DNA of 64,000 nucleotides from Rhodanobacteraceae bacterium (GTDB lineage Bacteria > Pseudomonadota > Gammaproteobacteria > Xanthomonadales > Rhodanobacteraceae), in assembly GCA_003142815.1 (NCBI GenBank), contig PLNP01000036.1:49106-113105 (forward strand). The letters run 5' to 3'. The number at the start of each line of letters is the position of its first letter. The stretch's first letter is position 1. Shown here one piece after another: positions 25,720 to 36,043 of the stretch. The notes beneath the pieces are model-generated. The model worked only from the letters and a program-made list of their open reading frames with translations, was not told where the DNA came from and did no database searches. Both the position numbers and the translations under genes were made by a program.

Positions 25720-27207
25720 ATGCTTTTTCAGCGCGTGAAACCGCTCGACCAGATCCTCGCAACAGCCGAAAAGAAAGGTCTCACACGACAGCTCGGCCCG
25801 GTCCAACTCACCCTGCTGGGTATCGGCGCGATCATCGGCACGGGTATTTTCGTGCTTACCGCCGAGGCCGGCCAGAAAGCCGGTCCGGGCATGATTATCT
25901 CCTTCGTCATAGCAGCCGTTGTATGCGCGCTGGCGGCACTCGCCTACGCGGAACTGGCAGCGATGATTCCGGTTTCCGGATCGGCCTACACCTATACCTA
26001 CGGCGTGCTGGGTGAAAGCCTCGCCTGGATCGTGGGCTGGGCGCTCGTGCTCGAATACGCGGTAGCCGCTGGCGCCGTCGCGGTCGGTTGGTCCGGCTAC
26101 ATGAACGGGTTGCTCATGAGCGCGGGCCATGCGCTGCCCGAAGCCCTGCGCACCGGACCCTATGATGGCGGCGCGTTCAATGTGCTCGCCTTCGCGATTT
26201 CGCTGGTCATCACCGCGCTGCTCGTGTTTGGCACATCAAAGAGCGCGCAGGTCAATGCGGTACTGGTCAGCATCAAGATTGTCGCCCTGATCGTCTTCAT
26301 CGCAGTCGCCATGCCGACCGTGAAGGATGTCAATTTCCATCCGTTCTTCCCGTCCGGCTGGGGCAGCCCGATGGGCGGTGTCGGCGTACTGGGTGCCGCG
26401 GCTTCGATCTTCTTCGCGTACGTCGGCTTCGATGCGGTTTCGACCGCCGCCGAGGAGACCAAGAATCCCAATCGCAACATTCCGATCGGCTTGATCGGTT
26501 CGCTGGCGGTGTGCACAGTCTTCTACCTTCTGGTCGGCTACGCCGCCGTTGGCGCCGTCGGTTCGCAGCCGATGATGGGCGCCGATGGGATGTCGCTGGC
26601 GACCGGCAGCCAAGCGTTCGCAGCCGCTTGCCAAGGTAGCGTCGAGGCACTGGTCTGCAGCAAAGACCCGCTTGCGCAGGTATTGCGCATGCTCGGTTTT
26701 GCCAGCATCGGCAACCTGATCGGTCTCGCCGCAGCCCTCGCGCTGCCTTCGGTCATCCTGATGATGATCTTCGGCCAGACCCGCATCTTCTTCGTGATGT
26801 CGCGCGATGGCCTGCTGCCGAACTTCCTCTCGAAGATCCATCCGCGTTACCACACGCCGCACATAGTCACGATGATCACGGGGGTCGCGGTGTCGCTGTT
26901 TTCGGCGATGTTCCCGGTCGGGATTCTCGCCGACATCTCCAACTCGGGAACGCTGTTCGCGTTCATCATGGTCTCGATCGCCGTGATGATCCTGCGTGTC
27001 AAGCAGCCCACGCGTGCGCGGCCGTTCCGCACCCCGCTGGCCTGGGTGGTCTGCCCGCTCGGCATCCTCGGCTGCCTGCTGTTGTTCGTGAATCTTTCGG
27101 TGTACACGATCAGTTTGTTCGTCGGCTGGGCCACGATCGGTCTCGTCGTCTATTACCTGTACGGCTATCGCAAGAGCCACCTGGCCAACGGTACCGAACC
27201 GACCTGA
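25720..27207 (+). CDS. APC superfamily amino acid permease
   Basis: 495 residues, about 12-13 membrane helices. The first helix carries the APC signature GIGAIIGTGIFVLTAEAG, and the protein has the ETKNPNRNIPIGLIGSL and FGQTRIFFVMSRDGLLP segments typical of the cationic amino acid transporter (CAT/YfnA) branch. It should import amino acids across the inner membrane. Substrate preference, perhaps Arg/Lys or broad, cannot be decided. A GGGGAG site precedes the ATG. It is followed by a strong hairpin at 27221-27250. Confidence 0.88.
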   Translation: MLFQRVKPLDQILATAEKKGLTRQLGPVQLTLLGIGAIIGTGIFVLTAEAGQKAGPGMIISFVIAAVVCALAALAYAELAAMIPVSGSAYTYTYGVLGESLAWIVGWALVLEYAVAAGAVAVGWSGYMNGLLMSAGHALPEALRTGPYDGGAFNVLAFAISLVITALLVFGTSKSAQVNAVLVSIKIVALIVFIAVAMPTVKDVNFHPFFPSGWGSPMGGVGVLGAAASIFFAYVGFDAVSTAAEETKNPNRNIPIGLIGSLAVCTVFYLLVGYAAVGAVGSQPMMGADGMSLATGSQAFAAACQGSVEALVCSKDPLAQVLRMLGFASIGNLIGLAAALALPSVILMMIFGQTRIFFVMSRDGLLPNFLSKIHPRYHTPHIVTMITGVAVSLFSAMFPVGILADISNSGTLFAFIMVSIAVMILRVKQPTRARPFRTPLAWVVCPLGILGCLLLFVNLSVYTISLFVGWATIGLVVYYLYGYRKSHLANGTEPT

Positions 27208-27220
27208 AACAGGCGTACGC

Positions 27221-27250
27221 GGAGCGATCGCGTGCCAGCGCGATCGCTCC
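27221..27250. terminator. 12-bp perfect stem hairpin after the permease gene
   Basis: GGAGCGATCGCG (27221-27232), six-base loop TGCCAG, and CGCGATCGCTCC (27239-27250). It lies 13 bases after the permease stop and about 100 bases before the glucan synthase start. There is no clear T-run, so termination strength is uncertain. Confidence 0.6.
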
Positions 27251-27353
27251 AGTTGCATCGCGTTCACGGACAACGTGAAATATAGGGTCGGTCAACCCGC
27301 GGCCCCGTGAGGTTGCCTGACGCATAGTCGCCCCACCCACCACGGGAGTTTTC

Positions 27354-30300
27354 GTGCCGACGCCAAGTCGATGGTTTGATGTTTGGCCTACGCGAGTTGG
27401 GCGTGGTCGAACGATCGACGACAGTTCCAGTGAAGGTGATGCGCCACTGCGCGCCGAGCTGTTCAGCGCGGATCAGATGGAAGAGCACGGACGCGTGCTC
27501 GCTGGCGAACACAAGATCCTCCTCGGCAAGCGGTCGGACAGCCTGCTGCTGCGCTTGTCCGACAACGAAACGGTATTGCGTGACAGCTGTGCGCTGCTCG
27601 CCACCTCGATCAAGGGCGGCCACCGGATTACTCCCGCCGGTGAATGGCTGCTCGACAATCTGTATCTGATCGACGAGCAGATCCGCACCGCACGGCGCCA
27701 TTTCCCCGAACGCTACAGCTGGGAACTGCCGCGTCTGCAGCGCGGCGCATCGGCGGGACTGCCGCGCGTCTACGACATCGCGCTGAATGCGATTTCGCAC
27801 GGCGACGGCCGCGTCGACCAGGACACGGTCAGCCGTTTCGCGCGTGCCTACCAGGAAGTCGAACCGCTCGCGCTCGGCGAGTTGTGGGCGATTCCGATCA
27901 TGCTCCGCCTCGCTCTGATCGAGAACCTGCGCCGCGTCGCGTTTCGCGTGCGCAGCGATCGACGCTACCGCAATCTCGCCGCGCGCTGGGCCGACGCGAT
28001 GATCGACATCGTCGAGCGGGATCCGAAGAGCCTGATCCTGGTCGTCTCCGACATGGCGCGCTCAGAGCCTCCGATACGCGGCGCGTTCGTCGCCGAACTG
28101 GTGCGCCGCCTGCAGGGACACAGCGCCGCGTTGACGTTGCCGATCACATGGATCGAAGACCGCCTGCAGGAAGCGGGCATGACGATCGACCAGCTCGTCC
28201 ACGCGACCAACCAGGAGGAAGCCGCAGACCAGGTGTCGATCAGCAACAGCATCGGCAGCCTGCGTCTTCTGGAAGCGATCGATTGGCGCGATTTCGTCGA
28301 AACCGCGAGCCACATGGAGCACATCCTGCGCACCGATCCGGCCGGGATCTACGCGCAGATGGATTTTTCGACCCGCGACAGCTACCGGCACGTCGTTGAA
28401 AAGTTCGCGCGCAAATCGCGCAAGACCGAAGTCGAGGTGGCGCGCTGGGCGATCGCACTGGCACAGGAGGCGCCCAGTGCCGCCGATGCGGCTGCACTCG
28501 AGCGTCATGTGGGCTATTACCTGATCGACGCCGGCGTGACCGCGCTGGAGGCACGATGCGGGTTGAGTCGGCGTTTCGCACGTTTGCGTGCGCGAACCGT
28601 TCCGTTTCCGATTTATCTCATTGCACTGGTCCTGATAAGCGGTTTGCTGGCGTTGCCGGCGCTGGTCGAGCTGTGGCACATAGGCAATCCGCATTGGCTC
28701 CGTATCGCCGCCGCCGGCTGCGCGATCGTCGCGCTCAGCCAGCTCGCAGTCGCCCTGGTCAACCAGATTGCAGCGCTGGCCGTCGCCCCGCAACCGTTGC
28801 CGCGAATGGATTTTCGCAGCGGTGTCCCACCACTTGCACAAACCCTGGTCGTGGTGCCGACCCTGCTTGGCAGCGAAACGGACGCGATCGATCTGGTCGA
28901 TGAACTGGAAATCCGTTTCCTCGCCAATCGCGATCCGCAGATCCGCTTCGCGCTGCTGACCGATTTCAGCGACTGGCACGAGGCCGAGAAGCCGTCGGAC
29001 CACAAGATTCTCGCCATCGCGTGCGAGGGCATCACCAAGCTCAATGCCACTTACGCCAACGGCGGTGCGGACACCTTCTTCCTGTTGCACCGGCCGCGCC
29101 GCTGGAGCATCAGCGAACAGAGCTGGATCGGCTTCGAACGCAAACGCGGCAAACTCGGCGAGCTGAATGCCCTGCTGCGCGGTCGCGGCCGCGAACGTTT
29201 TTCGCGCCTCATCGGCGACGTGGAGCAACTCCTTGCGACGCGCTACGTGATTACGCTCGATTCCGATACGCAGCTGCCACGCGATGCGGCGCGCCAGCTG
29301 ACCGCGACGATGGAGCATCCGCTCAATCGCCCGCGCATGGATGACGCCACGCGGCGCGTCGTTGCGGGCTACGGCATCCTGCAACCGCGCATCGGCACCA
29401 GTTTCGCGGCCGATCAGACGTCGCGCTACGCGCTGCTGTTCGGCGGCGATCCGGGACTCGATCCCTACACGCGTGCGGTGTCCAACACCTATCAGGATCT
29501 ATTCGGCGAAGGCTCATTCACCGGCAAGGGCATCTATGACATCGACGCGTTCGAGCACGTGCTCGACGAGCGCTTTCCGCTCAGCCGGATTCTCAGTCAT
29601 GACCTCCTCGAAGGCTGCTACGCGCGTTGCGGCCTGGTCACGGAGATCGAGCTTTACGAGTGCTATCCGCAAACCTGGCGCCTCGACGCGAAACGCCGGC
29701 AGCGCTGGATCCGGGGCGACTGGCAGATCGCCGAATGGCTTTTTTCGCACGTTCCGGTCGCCAACGGCGAGCGCGAGAAGAATCCGCTGTCGGGCCTTTC
29801 GCTCTGGAAGATATTCGACAACCTGCGTCGCAGCCTGGTTCCTGCCGCACTGTTGGGGCTCTTGCTGCTCGGCTGGTGCGTACTCGCGCGACCGCGTTAC
29901 TGGACCTTCCTCGCACTGGAAATCCTGCTGCTGCCGATGACGATCGACATCGCGTTATCGCTCACGCGCAAATCGCCCGATGTGGATCTCGGCCGTCACC
30001 TCATGCTGTCGCTGCGCGATTTGCGCCATCGTCTGGCACAGCTGTTGTTCGAAGTGGCATGCCTGCCCCACGAAGCGTATTCGAACCTCACCGCGATCAT
30101 ACGCACCGGCTGGCGCGTGCATGTTTCGCATCGGCATCGGTTGCAATGGGTCGCATCGCACGCGCCAGAAAGCCGCCGCGGCAATCGCTGGACGTCACTT
30201 CTGCCAATGCTGTGGGGCGGACCGATAGCCGCAAGCGGCATCGGCCTGTACCTGGCGCTCGAGCGGCCAGAGGCGCTGCCGGTTGCGTTGCCATGGTTGT

Positions 30301-33300
30301 TGCTCTGGCTCGCCGCGCCGGCCCTCGAACGATGGCTCGCGCGTTCGCCCAGTCGCGAGTCCGCAGCGCTCGACACGGCGCAAGCGCAGTTCGTGCGCGC
30401 GGTGGCGCGGCGGACCTGGGCATTCTTCGAGCGCTTCGTCAGCGCCGACAACAACTGGCTGCCGCCGGACAACTACCAGGAACAACCGATCGCGAAGGCC
30501 GCGCACCGCACATCGCCGACCAATATCGGTCTGTGCCTGCTTGCGAACCTGACCGCGTACGATCTGGGCTATCTCGGCGTGACGCAGCTGCTCGAACGCT
30601 GCGCATTGACTTTCGCCACATTGCAAAACATGGAACGTTACCGCGGTCACTTCTACAACTGGTACGACACCACCACGCTGCAACCGATGCAGCCGCAATA
30701 CATTTCCACCGTCGACAGCGGCAATCTCATCGCTCATCTGCTGGTGTTGCGCGAAGGATTGTTGCAACTGGCCGACGCGCCGGTGATCAATCAGCGCTTG
30801 TTTGGCGGCCTCGCCGATACGTTCGACATGCTGCGCCAGCACTGGCCAGAAAGCGACGAGGCCGCGCTGGGTGACCTGCAGGCTGCGTTCGCACAGATCG
30901 ATCGCGAACCGCCGCGCACCGCGTCGGCGACGCGTGAACACCTGCGCACGCTGAATCGGCTTGCCGAGACCGCCGCCGTGGCGCACGCGACGACTGCAAC
31001 CGTTGCTGCGTCGGCGGCGGTGCAAACGTTCGCACGCGAATGCCGCAACGCACTCGACGATCTCGCCGGATGGCTGCCCGACGACGCGTACACCATCGAT
31101 GCCGACACCCGTTCCGCTGCGACCGGGCGCATCCCGACGCTGACCGAACTTGGCCGCGCTGCCGACCGCGAAGCCGTGCACGACGAGACCGGTGCCGCCG
31201 ACACGCTCACCGCAGCGGCGCCGATCTCCGCTTCCGCGCGTGCGCGTGCCTGCCTGCGCACGATTGAGCGACTGGCCGCTGCGTGCGTGGAACTCGGATT
31301 CGTCGACTATCGTTTCCTGTACGACGCGAAACGCCACTTGTTCGCGATCGGCTACAACGTGAGCGAAGCCCAGCGTGATGGCGGGTACTACGACCTGCTC
31401 GCATCCGAAGAACGTCTGGGCGTGTTCACCGCGATCGCGCACGGGCAGGTCGCCCAGGAAAGCTGGTTCGCGCTCGGTCGCCTGCTCACCGCGCGCGAAG
31501 GCGCACCGACGTTGCTCTCCTGGAGCGGCTCGATGTTCGAGTACCTGATGCCGCTGTTGGTGATGCCGGCGTTTCCAGGCTCGTTGCTCGCACAAACCTG
31601 CGATGCAGTGGTCGCGCGCCAGATCGCATACGCCAGGCGACACGATGTGCCGTGGGGCATTTCCGAATCCGCTTACAACCTGACCGACGCCGCCCAGAAC
31701 TACCAGTACCGCGCATTCGGCGTGCCGGGGCTCGGCCTGCAGCGCGGCCTGTCGCAGGAATTGGTGATCGCGCCGTATGCCTGCGCTCTCGCGCTGATGG
31801 TGCTGCCGCGCGAGGCGGCCGACAACCTGCGCGAAATGGCGCGACTCGGCTGGCTAACCGACTACGGTTTTTACGAGGCGATCGACTACACCGCAACGCG
31901 CCAGCAACCGGGCGAGACGCATGCGATCGTGCGCTCGTTCATGGCCCACCATCAGGGCATGACCCTGCTCGCGACTGCGCATGCGCTGCTCGATCGACCC
32001 ATGCAGCGCCGCTTCGAAAGTCATCCGCAATTCCAGGCCACGCTGCTGCTGTTGCAGGAGCGCGTGCCGCGCTTGTCCAGCGAGTGGACGATCGACCCGG
32101 AGATCGTCGATGTGCGCAGCGGCGCCGAGCAACCGCAGATTCCGCTGCGCGTGTTCCGCAAGGCGGACACGCGTCGCCCCGCAATGCAGTTGCTTTCGAA
32201 CGGCCGCTATCATGTGATGGTGACTGCGGCCGGCAGCGGCTACAGCCGCTGGCGCGATCTCGCGCTGACGCGCTGGCGCGAGGACGTGACCCGCGATGCG
32301 TGGGGCATGTATGGCTACTTGCGCGACTGCGATAGCGGGCGCGTCTGGTCGACCACGTTCCAGCCCACGCTGGCGCCGACCGACAGCTACGAAGCGGTGT
32401 TCACCGAAGCACGCGTGGAATTTCGCTGCCGCGCCGACCTGCTCGACGCGCATACCGAGATCGTCGTCTCGCCCGAAGACGACATCGAACTGCGCCGTAC
32501 CCGCATCACCAACCGCTCGCGCGTCGAGCGCGTGCTCGAAATCACCAGCTATGCCGAAATCGTATTGGCACCGGCGATCAGCGACGACCTGCATCCGGCG
32601 TTCAGCAACCTGTTCGTGCAGACCGAACTGGTCAAGACACGCGATGCGATCTTGTGCACGCGCCGACCGCGCTCGACCGACGAGGTGCAGCCGTGGATGT
32701 TCCATCTGCTCGCATTGCATGACGTCGAGAGCGACGAAATCTCATTTGAAACCGACCGCATGCGCTTCATCGGGCGCGGCCGCAGCAACGCCGATCCGCG
32801 CGCCATGCGCGAAACAGGCGCCCTCTCTGGCAGCGCGGGTTCCGTGCTCGATCCAATCGTTGCGATCCGGCATCGCTTCCGCCTGCGCCCGGACCGTACC
32901 GTGTGCATCGACATGGTGACCGGCATCGCCGCAGACCGCGACGACTGTCTGGCGCTCGCCGACAAGTATCACGACCGCCACCTTGCCGACCGCGTGATTG
33001 ACCTGGCCTGGACCCACAGCCGCGTCGTTCTCGGCCAGATCAATGTCAGCGAAACCGACGCGCAGACCTATGCCCGCCTCGCCGAATGCGTCGTCTACGT
33101 CGATCCCCTACGCCGCGCGGCACCGGGCATCATCGCCAGCAACCGGCGCGGCCAATCGGGATTGTGGGCGCACGCGATCTCGGGCGACCTGCCGATCGTC
33201 TTACTGCAGGTCACCGATTCCGCGCACGTCGACATCGTGCGCCAACTCGTGCATGCACACGCGTATTGCCGCTTGAAGGGCCTTGTCTTCGACCTGGTCA

Positions 33301-35996
33301 TCTGGAACGACGAACGCAGCGGCTATCGACAGAACCTGCTCGACGAAATCCACGGCATCATCGCGGCGAGCGCCGATGCCAGCCTGATCGACCGCCCGAG
33401 CGGCATCTTCGTGCGCGCGCTCGACCAGATCAACCATGAGGATCGCGTGTTGATGCAATCGGTCGCGCGCGTCGTACTAACCGACGGGGCCGGCTCGCTG
33501 ATCGAACAATTGCGCGCGCGTGTCCTCGTCGAGGCGGTACCACGTCTCGCGCCGACGCTGACGCGTCAACCCGGCCCGGTGCAGAACATCGCACTGCCGC
33601 CGCGCACCCTGGTCAACGGCATCGGCGGCTTCTCGCGTGACGGCCGCGAATACGTGATCGCGACCGACACCGCGCAGCGTACACCGCAACCCTGGGTCAA
33701 CGTGATCGCGAATCCGGACTTTGGCTGCGTCGTTTCCGAAAGCGGTTCGGGTTATACATGGTTCGAGAACGCGCACGAATATCGCCTGACGCCGTGGAGC
33801 GACGATCCGGTCTGCGATCCGAACACCGAGGCGTTCTACATCCGCGACGAGGAGACCGGGTATTTCTGGTCGCCGACGCCGCTGCCCACGCCCGGCGCCG
33901 CGCGTTACCTGTCGCGGCATGGCTTCGGTTACAGCATTTTCGAGACGATCGAGGACGGCATCGCCAGCGAGCTGCGCATCCATGTCGATCCGGAGGCGCC
34001 GGTCAAATTCTTCTCGCTGCGGCTGCGCAACGATTCCGGTCGCGCACGCAAGCTTTCGGCGACCGGCTATGTGCAATGGGTACTCGGCGACCTCTCGACC
34101 AAGACCGCCATGCACGTGGTCACGGAGATCGATGCGAACGGCGCCCTGCTCGCGCGCAATGCGTACAACGCGGAGTTCGCGGACCTCATCGCGTTCTTCG
34201 ACGTCGACGACGCGCAGCGCACGCTGACCGGCGATCGCAGCGAATTCATCGGCCGCAACGGCACGCTGCGCCAGCCCTCCGCGATGGGCCGCACCGCGTT
34301 GAGTGGTCGCGTCGGTGCGCGACTCGATCCGTGCGGCGCGATTCAGGTGCCGCTCGAACTGGCGGACAGCGAATCGCGCACGCTGATCTTTCGTCTCGGC
34401 GCCGGCCATGATGGGGCCGACGTGGACGCGCTGGTCCGCCGCTTCCGCCACTCGGGCTCCGCACGCGCCTCGTTCGACGCAGCCACCGCGCGCTGGGCCG
34501 AACTGCTCGGCGCAGTCGTCATCGACACACCCGATCACACGCTCAACGCACTGGCCAACGGCTGGCTGGTCTATCAGGTCATTGCGTGCCGCCTGTGGGG
34601 ACGCAGCGGCTTCTACCAATCCGGCGGCGCGTTCGGATTCCGCGACCAGTTGCAGGATGCGATGGCCTTGGTGCACACCACGCCACATCTGCTCCGAGCG
34701 CAGATCGTGCTGTGCGCGTCGCGCCAATTCCGTGAAGGCGACGTACAGCATTGGTGGCATCCACCGGCGGGCCGCGGCGTACGCACGCAATGCTCGGACG
34801 ATTACCTCTGGCTGCCGTTCGCGACCGTTCACTATGTCCGTACGATTGGCGACTGGAGCGTCCTCGACGAGCCCATCGGCTTCCTCGAAGGCCGCGCGCT
34901 CCATCCGGGCGAAGAGTCGTACTACGACATGCCGCTGCGCTCGACCGAGAGCGCCGACCTTTACCAGCATTGCATGCGCGCGATCGAGCACGGCCTGCGC
35001 ATCGGCGCGCACGGCTTGCCATTGATGGGCGGCGGCGACTGGAACGATGGCATGAACAACGTCGGGCGCGAAGGACGCGGCGAGAGCGTCTGGCTCGGAT
35101 TCTTCCTCTATCTCATCCTGACCCAGTTCGTGGACATCGCATCAGCGCGCGGCGACGCGAAGTTCGCGACTCGTTGCGGCGATAAGGCGAAGAAGCTCAA
35201 AGCGGCACTGGATCGCCACGGCTGGGACGGCGCCTGGTATCGGCGTGCGTATTACGACGATGGCACCCCGCTCGGCAGCGCCTCCCAGCCGGAGTGCAAG
35301 ATCGACTCGATCGTGCAGAGCTGGTCGGTGCTTTCCGGCGCGGGCGAACCCGAGCGCAGCCACCTCGCCCTGGATGCACTCGATCGCCTGCTGGTAAAGG
35401 ACGACGCGCGTTTGATCGAACTGCTGGAGCCACCCTTCGACCATTCAGAACACGATCCCGGCTACATTCGCGGCTACGTACCCGGTGTGCGCGAGAACGG
35501 CGGCCAGTACACGCATGCGGCGATCTGGGCGGTCATGGCATTTGCGAAAGCCGGACGCACGGAACGCGCGTGGCAGCTGTTCGACATGATCAATCCGGTG
35601 CGCCGCGGCGCCACCGCGGCGGCGATCGACATCTACAAGGTCGAGCCGTACGTGGTCGCTGCCGACGTGGTCGCGGTATCGCCGCACGTCGGTCGCGGCG
35701 GCTGGACCTGGTATACGGGTTCGGCTGGGTGGATGTATCGGCTGATCATCGAATCCTTGCTCGGCGTGCATCGTGATGGCGACGCGCTGATCCTCGAACC
35801 TCGCCTGCCGCAAGCGTGGCCGTCACTGTCGATCAAGTATCGATTCGAAACCGCGACCTACGACATCGCGATCCGCCGCGACACGCACGTCAGCGGTACG
35901 CGGATCGTGGTTGATGGCAACGCACAGGGCACGACGCGTGTCACCTTGGTCAGCGACGGCGCGGCGCATCGGATCGAGGTGATCGTCGGAGGCTGA
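27354..35996 (+). CDS. ndvB: cyclic beta-1,2-glucan synthase
   Basis: 2880 residues, matching NdvB/ChvB (~2830). Order: N-terminal cytoplasmic part; membrane helices near residues 415-480; a GT84 glycosyltransferase domain with the DxD-type motif YVITLDSDTQLPRDAARQL near 635; more helices near 825-870 and 950-980; a glycoamylase-like domain with ESAYNLTDAAQNYQYRAFG near 1440; then two GH94-type regions, the last with GGGDWNDGMNNVG near 2560. The enzyme starts, elongates, length-controls and cyclises UDP-glucose-derived beta-1,2-glucan, exported to the periplasm for osmotic adaptation or host interaction. GTG start at 27354. No ndvA exporter gene is adjacent. Confidence 0.93.
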   Translation: MPTPSRWFDVWPTRVGRGRTIDDSSSEGDAPLRAELFSADQMEEHGRVLAGEHKILLGKRSDSLLLRLSDNETVLRDSCALLATSIKGGHRITPAGEWLLDNLYLIDEQIRTARRHFPERYSWELPRLQRGASAGLPRVYDIALNAISHGDGRVDQDTVSRFARAYQEVEPLALGELWAIPIMLRLALIENLRRVAFRVRSDRRYRNLAARWADAMIDIVERDPKSLILVVSDMARSEPPIRGAFVAELVRRLQGHSAALTLPITWIEDRLQEAGMTIDQLVHATNQEEAADQVSISNSIGSLRLLEAIDWRDFVETASHMEHILRTDPAGIYAQMDFSTRDSYRHVVEKFARKSRKTEVEVARWAIALAQEAPSAADAAALERHVGYYLIDAGVTALEARCGLSRRFARLRARTVPFPIYLIALVLISGLLALPALVELWHIGNPHWLRIAAAGCAIVALSQLAVALVNQIAALAVAPQPLPRMDFRSGVPPLAQTLVVVPTLLGSETDAIDLVDELEIRFLANRDPQIRFALLTDFSDWHEAEKPSDHKILAIACEGITKLNATYANGGADTFFLLHRPRRWSISEQSWIGFERKRGKLGELNALLRGRGRERFSRLIGDVEQLLATRYVITLDSDTQLPRDAARQLTATMEHPLNRPRMDDATRRVVAGYGILQPRIGTSFAADQTSRYALLFGGDPGLDPYTRAVSNTYQDLFGEGSFTGKGIYDIDAFEHVLDERFPLSRILSHDLLEGCYARCGLVTEIELYECYPQTWRLDAKRRQRWIRGDWQIAEWLFSHVPVANGEREKNPLSGLSLWKIFDNLRRSLVPAALLGLLLLGWCVLARPRYWTFLALEILLLPMTIDIALSLTRKSPDVDLGRHLMLSLRDLRHRLAQLLFEVACLPHEAYSNLTAIIRTGWRVHVSHRHRLQWVASHAPESRRGNRWTSLLPMLWGGPIAASGIGLYLALERPEALPVALPWLLLWLAAPALERWLARSPSRESAALDTAQAQFVRAVARRTWAFFERFVSADNNWLPPDNYQEQPIAKAAHRTSPTNIGLCLLANLTAYDLGYLGVTQLLERCALTFATLQNMERYRGHFYNWYDTTTLQPMQPQYISTVDSGNLIAHLLVLREGLLQLADAPVINQRLFGGLADTFDMLRQHWPESDEAALGDLQAAFAQIDREPPRTASATREHLRTLNRLAETAAVAHATTATVAASAAVQTFARECRNALDDLAGWLPDDAYTIDADTRSAATGRIPTLTELGRAADREAVHDETGAADTLTAAAPISASARARACLRTIERLAAACVELGFVDYRFLYDAKRHLFAIGYNVSEAQRDGGYYDLLASEERLGVFTAIAHGQVAQESWFALGRLLTAREGAPTLLSWSGSMFEYLMPLLVMPAFPGSLLAQTCDAVVARQIAYARRHDVPWGISESAYNLTDAAQNYQYRAFGVPGLGLQRGLSQELVIAPYACALALMVLPREAADNLREMARLGWLTDYGFYEAIDYTATRQQPGETHAIVRSFMAHHQGMTLLATAHALLDRPMQRRFESHPQFQATLLLLQERVPRLSSEWTIDPEIVDVRSGAEQPQIPLRVFRKADTRRPAMQLLSNGRYHVMVTAAGSGYSRWRDLALTRWREDVTRDAWGMYGYLRDCDSGRVWSTTFQPTLAPTDSYEAVFTEARVEFRCRADLLDAHTEIVVSPEDDIELRRTRITNRSRVERVLEITSYAEIVLAPAISDDLHPAFSNLFVQTELVKTRDAILCTRRPRSTDEVQPWMFHLLALHDVESDEISFETDRMRFIGRGRSNADPRAMRETGALSGSAGSVLDPIVAIRHRFRLRPDRTVCIDMVTGIAADRDDCLALADKYHDRHLADRVIDLAWTHSRVVLGQINVSETDAQTYARLAECVVYVDPLRRAAPGIIASNRRGQSGLWAHAISGDLPIVLLQVTDSAHVDIVRQLVHAHAYCRLKGLVFDLVIWNDERSGYRQNLLDEIHGIIAASADASLIDRPSGIFVRALDQINHEDRVLMQSVARVVLTDGAGSLIEQLRARVLVEAVPRLAPTLTRQPGPVQNIALPPRTLVNGIGGFSRDGREYVIATDTAQRTPQPWVNVIANPDFGCVVSESGSGYTWFENAHEYRLTPWSDDPVCDPNTEAFYIRDEETGYFWSPTPLPTPGAARYLSRHGFGYSIFETIEDGIASELRIHVDPEAPVKFFSLRLRNDSGRARKLSATGYVQWVLGDLSTKTAMHVVTEIDANGALLARNAYNAEFADLIAFFDVDDAQRTLTGDRSEFIGRNGTLRQPSAMGRTALSGRVGARLDPCGAIQVPLELADSESRTLIFRLGAGHDGADVDALVRRFRHSGSARASFDAATARWAELLGAVVIDTPDHTLNALANGWLVYQVIACRLWGRSGFYQSGGAFGFRDQLQDAMALVHTTPHLLRAQIVLCASRQFREGDVQHWWHPPAGRGVRTQCSDDYLWLPFATVHYVRTIGDWSVLDEPIGFLEGRALHPGEESYYDMPLRSTESADLYQHCMRAIEHGLRIGAHGLPLMGGGDWNDGMNNVGREGRGESVWLGFFLYLILTQFVDIASARGDAKFATRCGDKAKKLKAALDRHGWDGAWYRRAYYDDGTPLGSASQPECKIDSIVQSWSVLSGAGEPERSHLALDALDRLLVKDDARLIELLEPPFDHSEHDPGYIRGYVPGVRENGGQYTHAAIWAVMAFAKAGRTERAWQLFDMINPVRRGATAAAIDIYKVEPYVVAADVVAVSPHVGRGGWTWYTGSAGWMYRLIIESLLGVHRDGDALILEPRLPQAWPSLSIKYRFETATYDIAIRRDTHVSGTRIVVDGNAQGTTRVTLVSDGAAHRIEVIVGG

Positions 35997-36043
35997 TCGC
36001 TCAATCGCGCTGATACTCGACGCTGATCAGGTACGCCCATCCC

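Noticed and set aside
33477..35012. 511-codon leftward frame antisense to the glucan synthase gene
   Set aside because: It lies wholly within ndvB, has Arg/Ala-rich mirror composition and no motifs.
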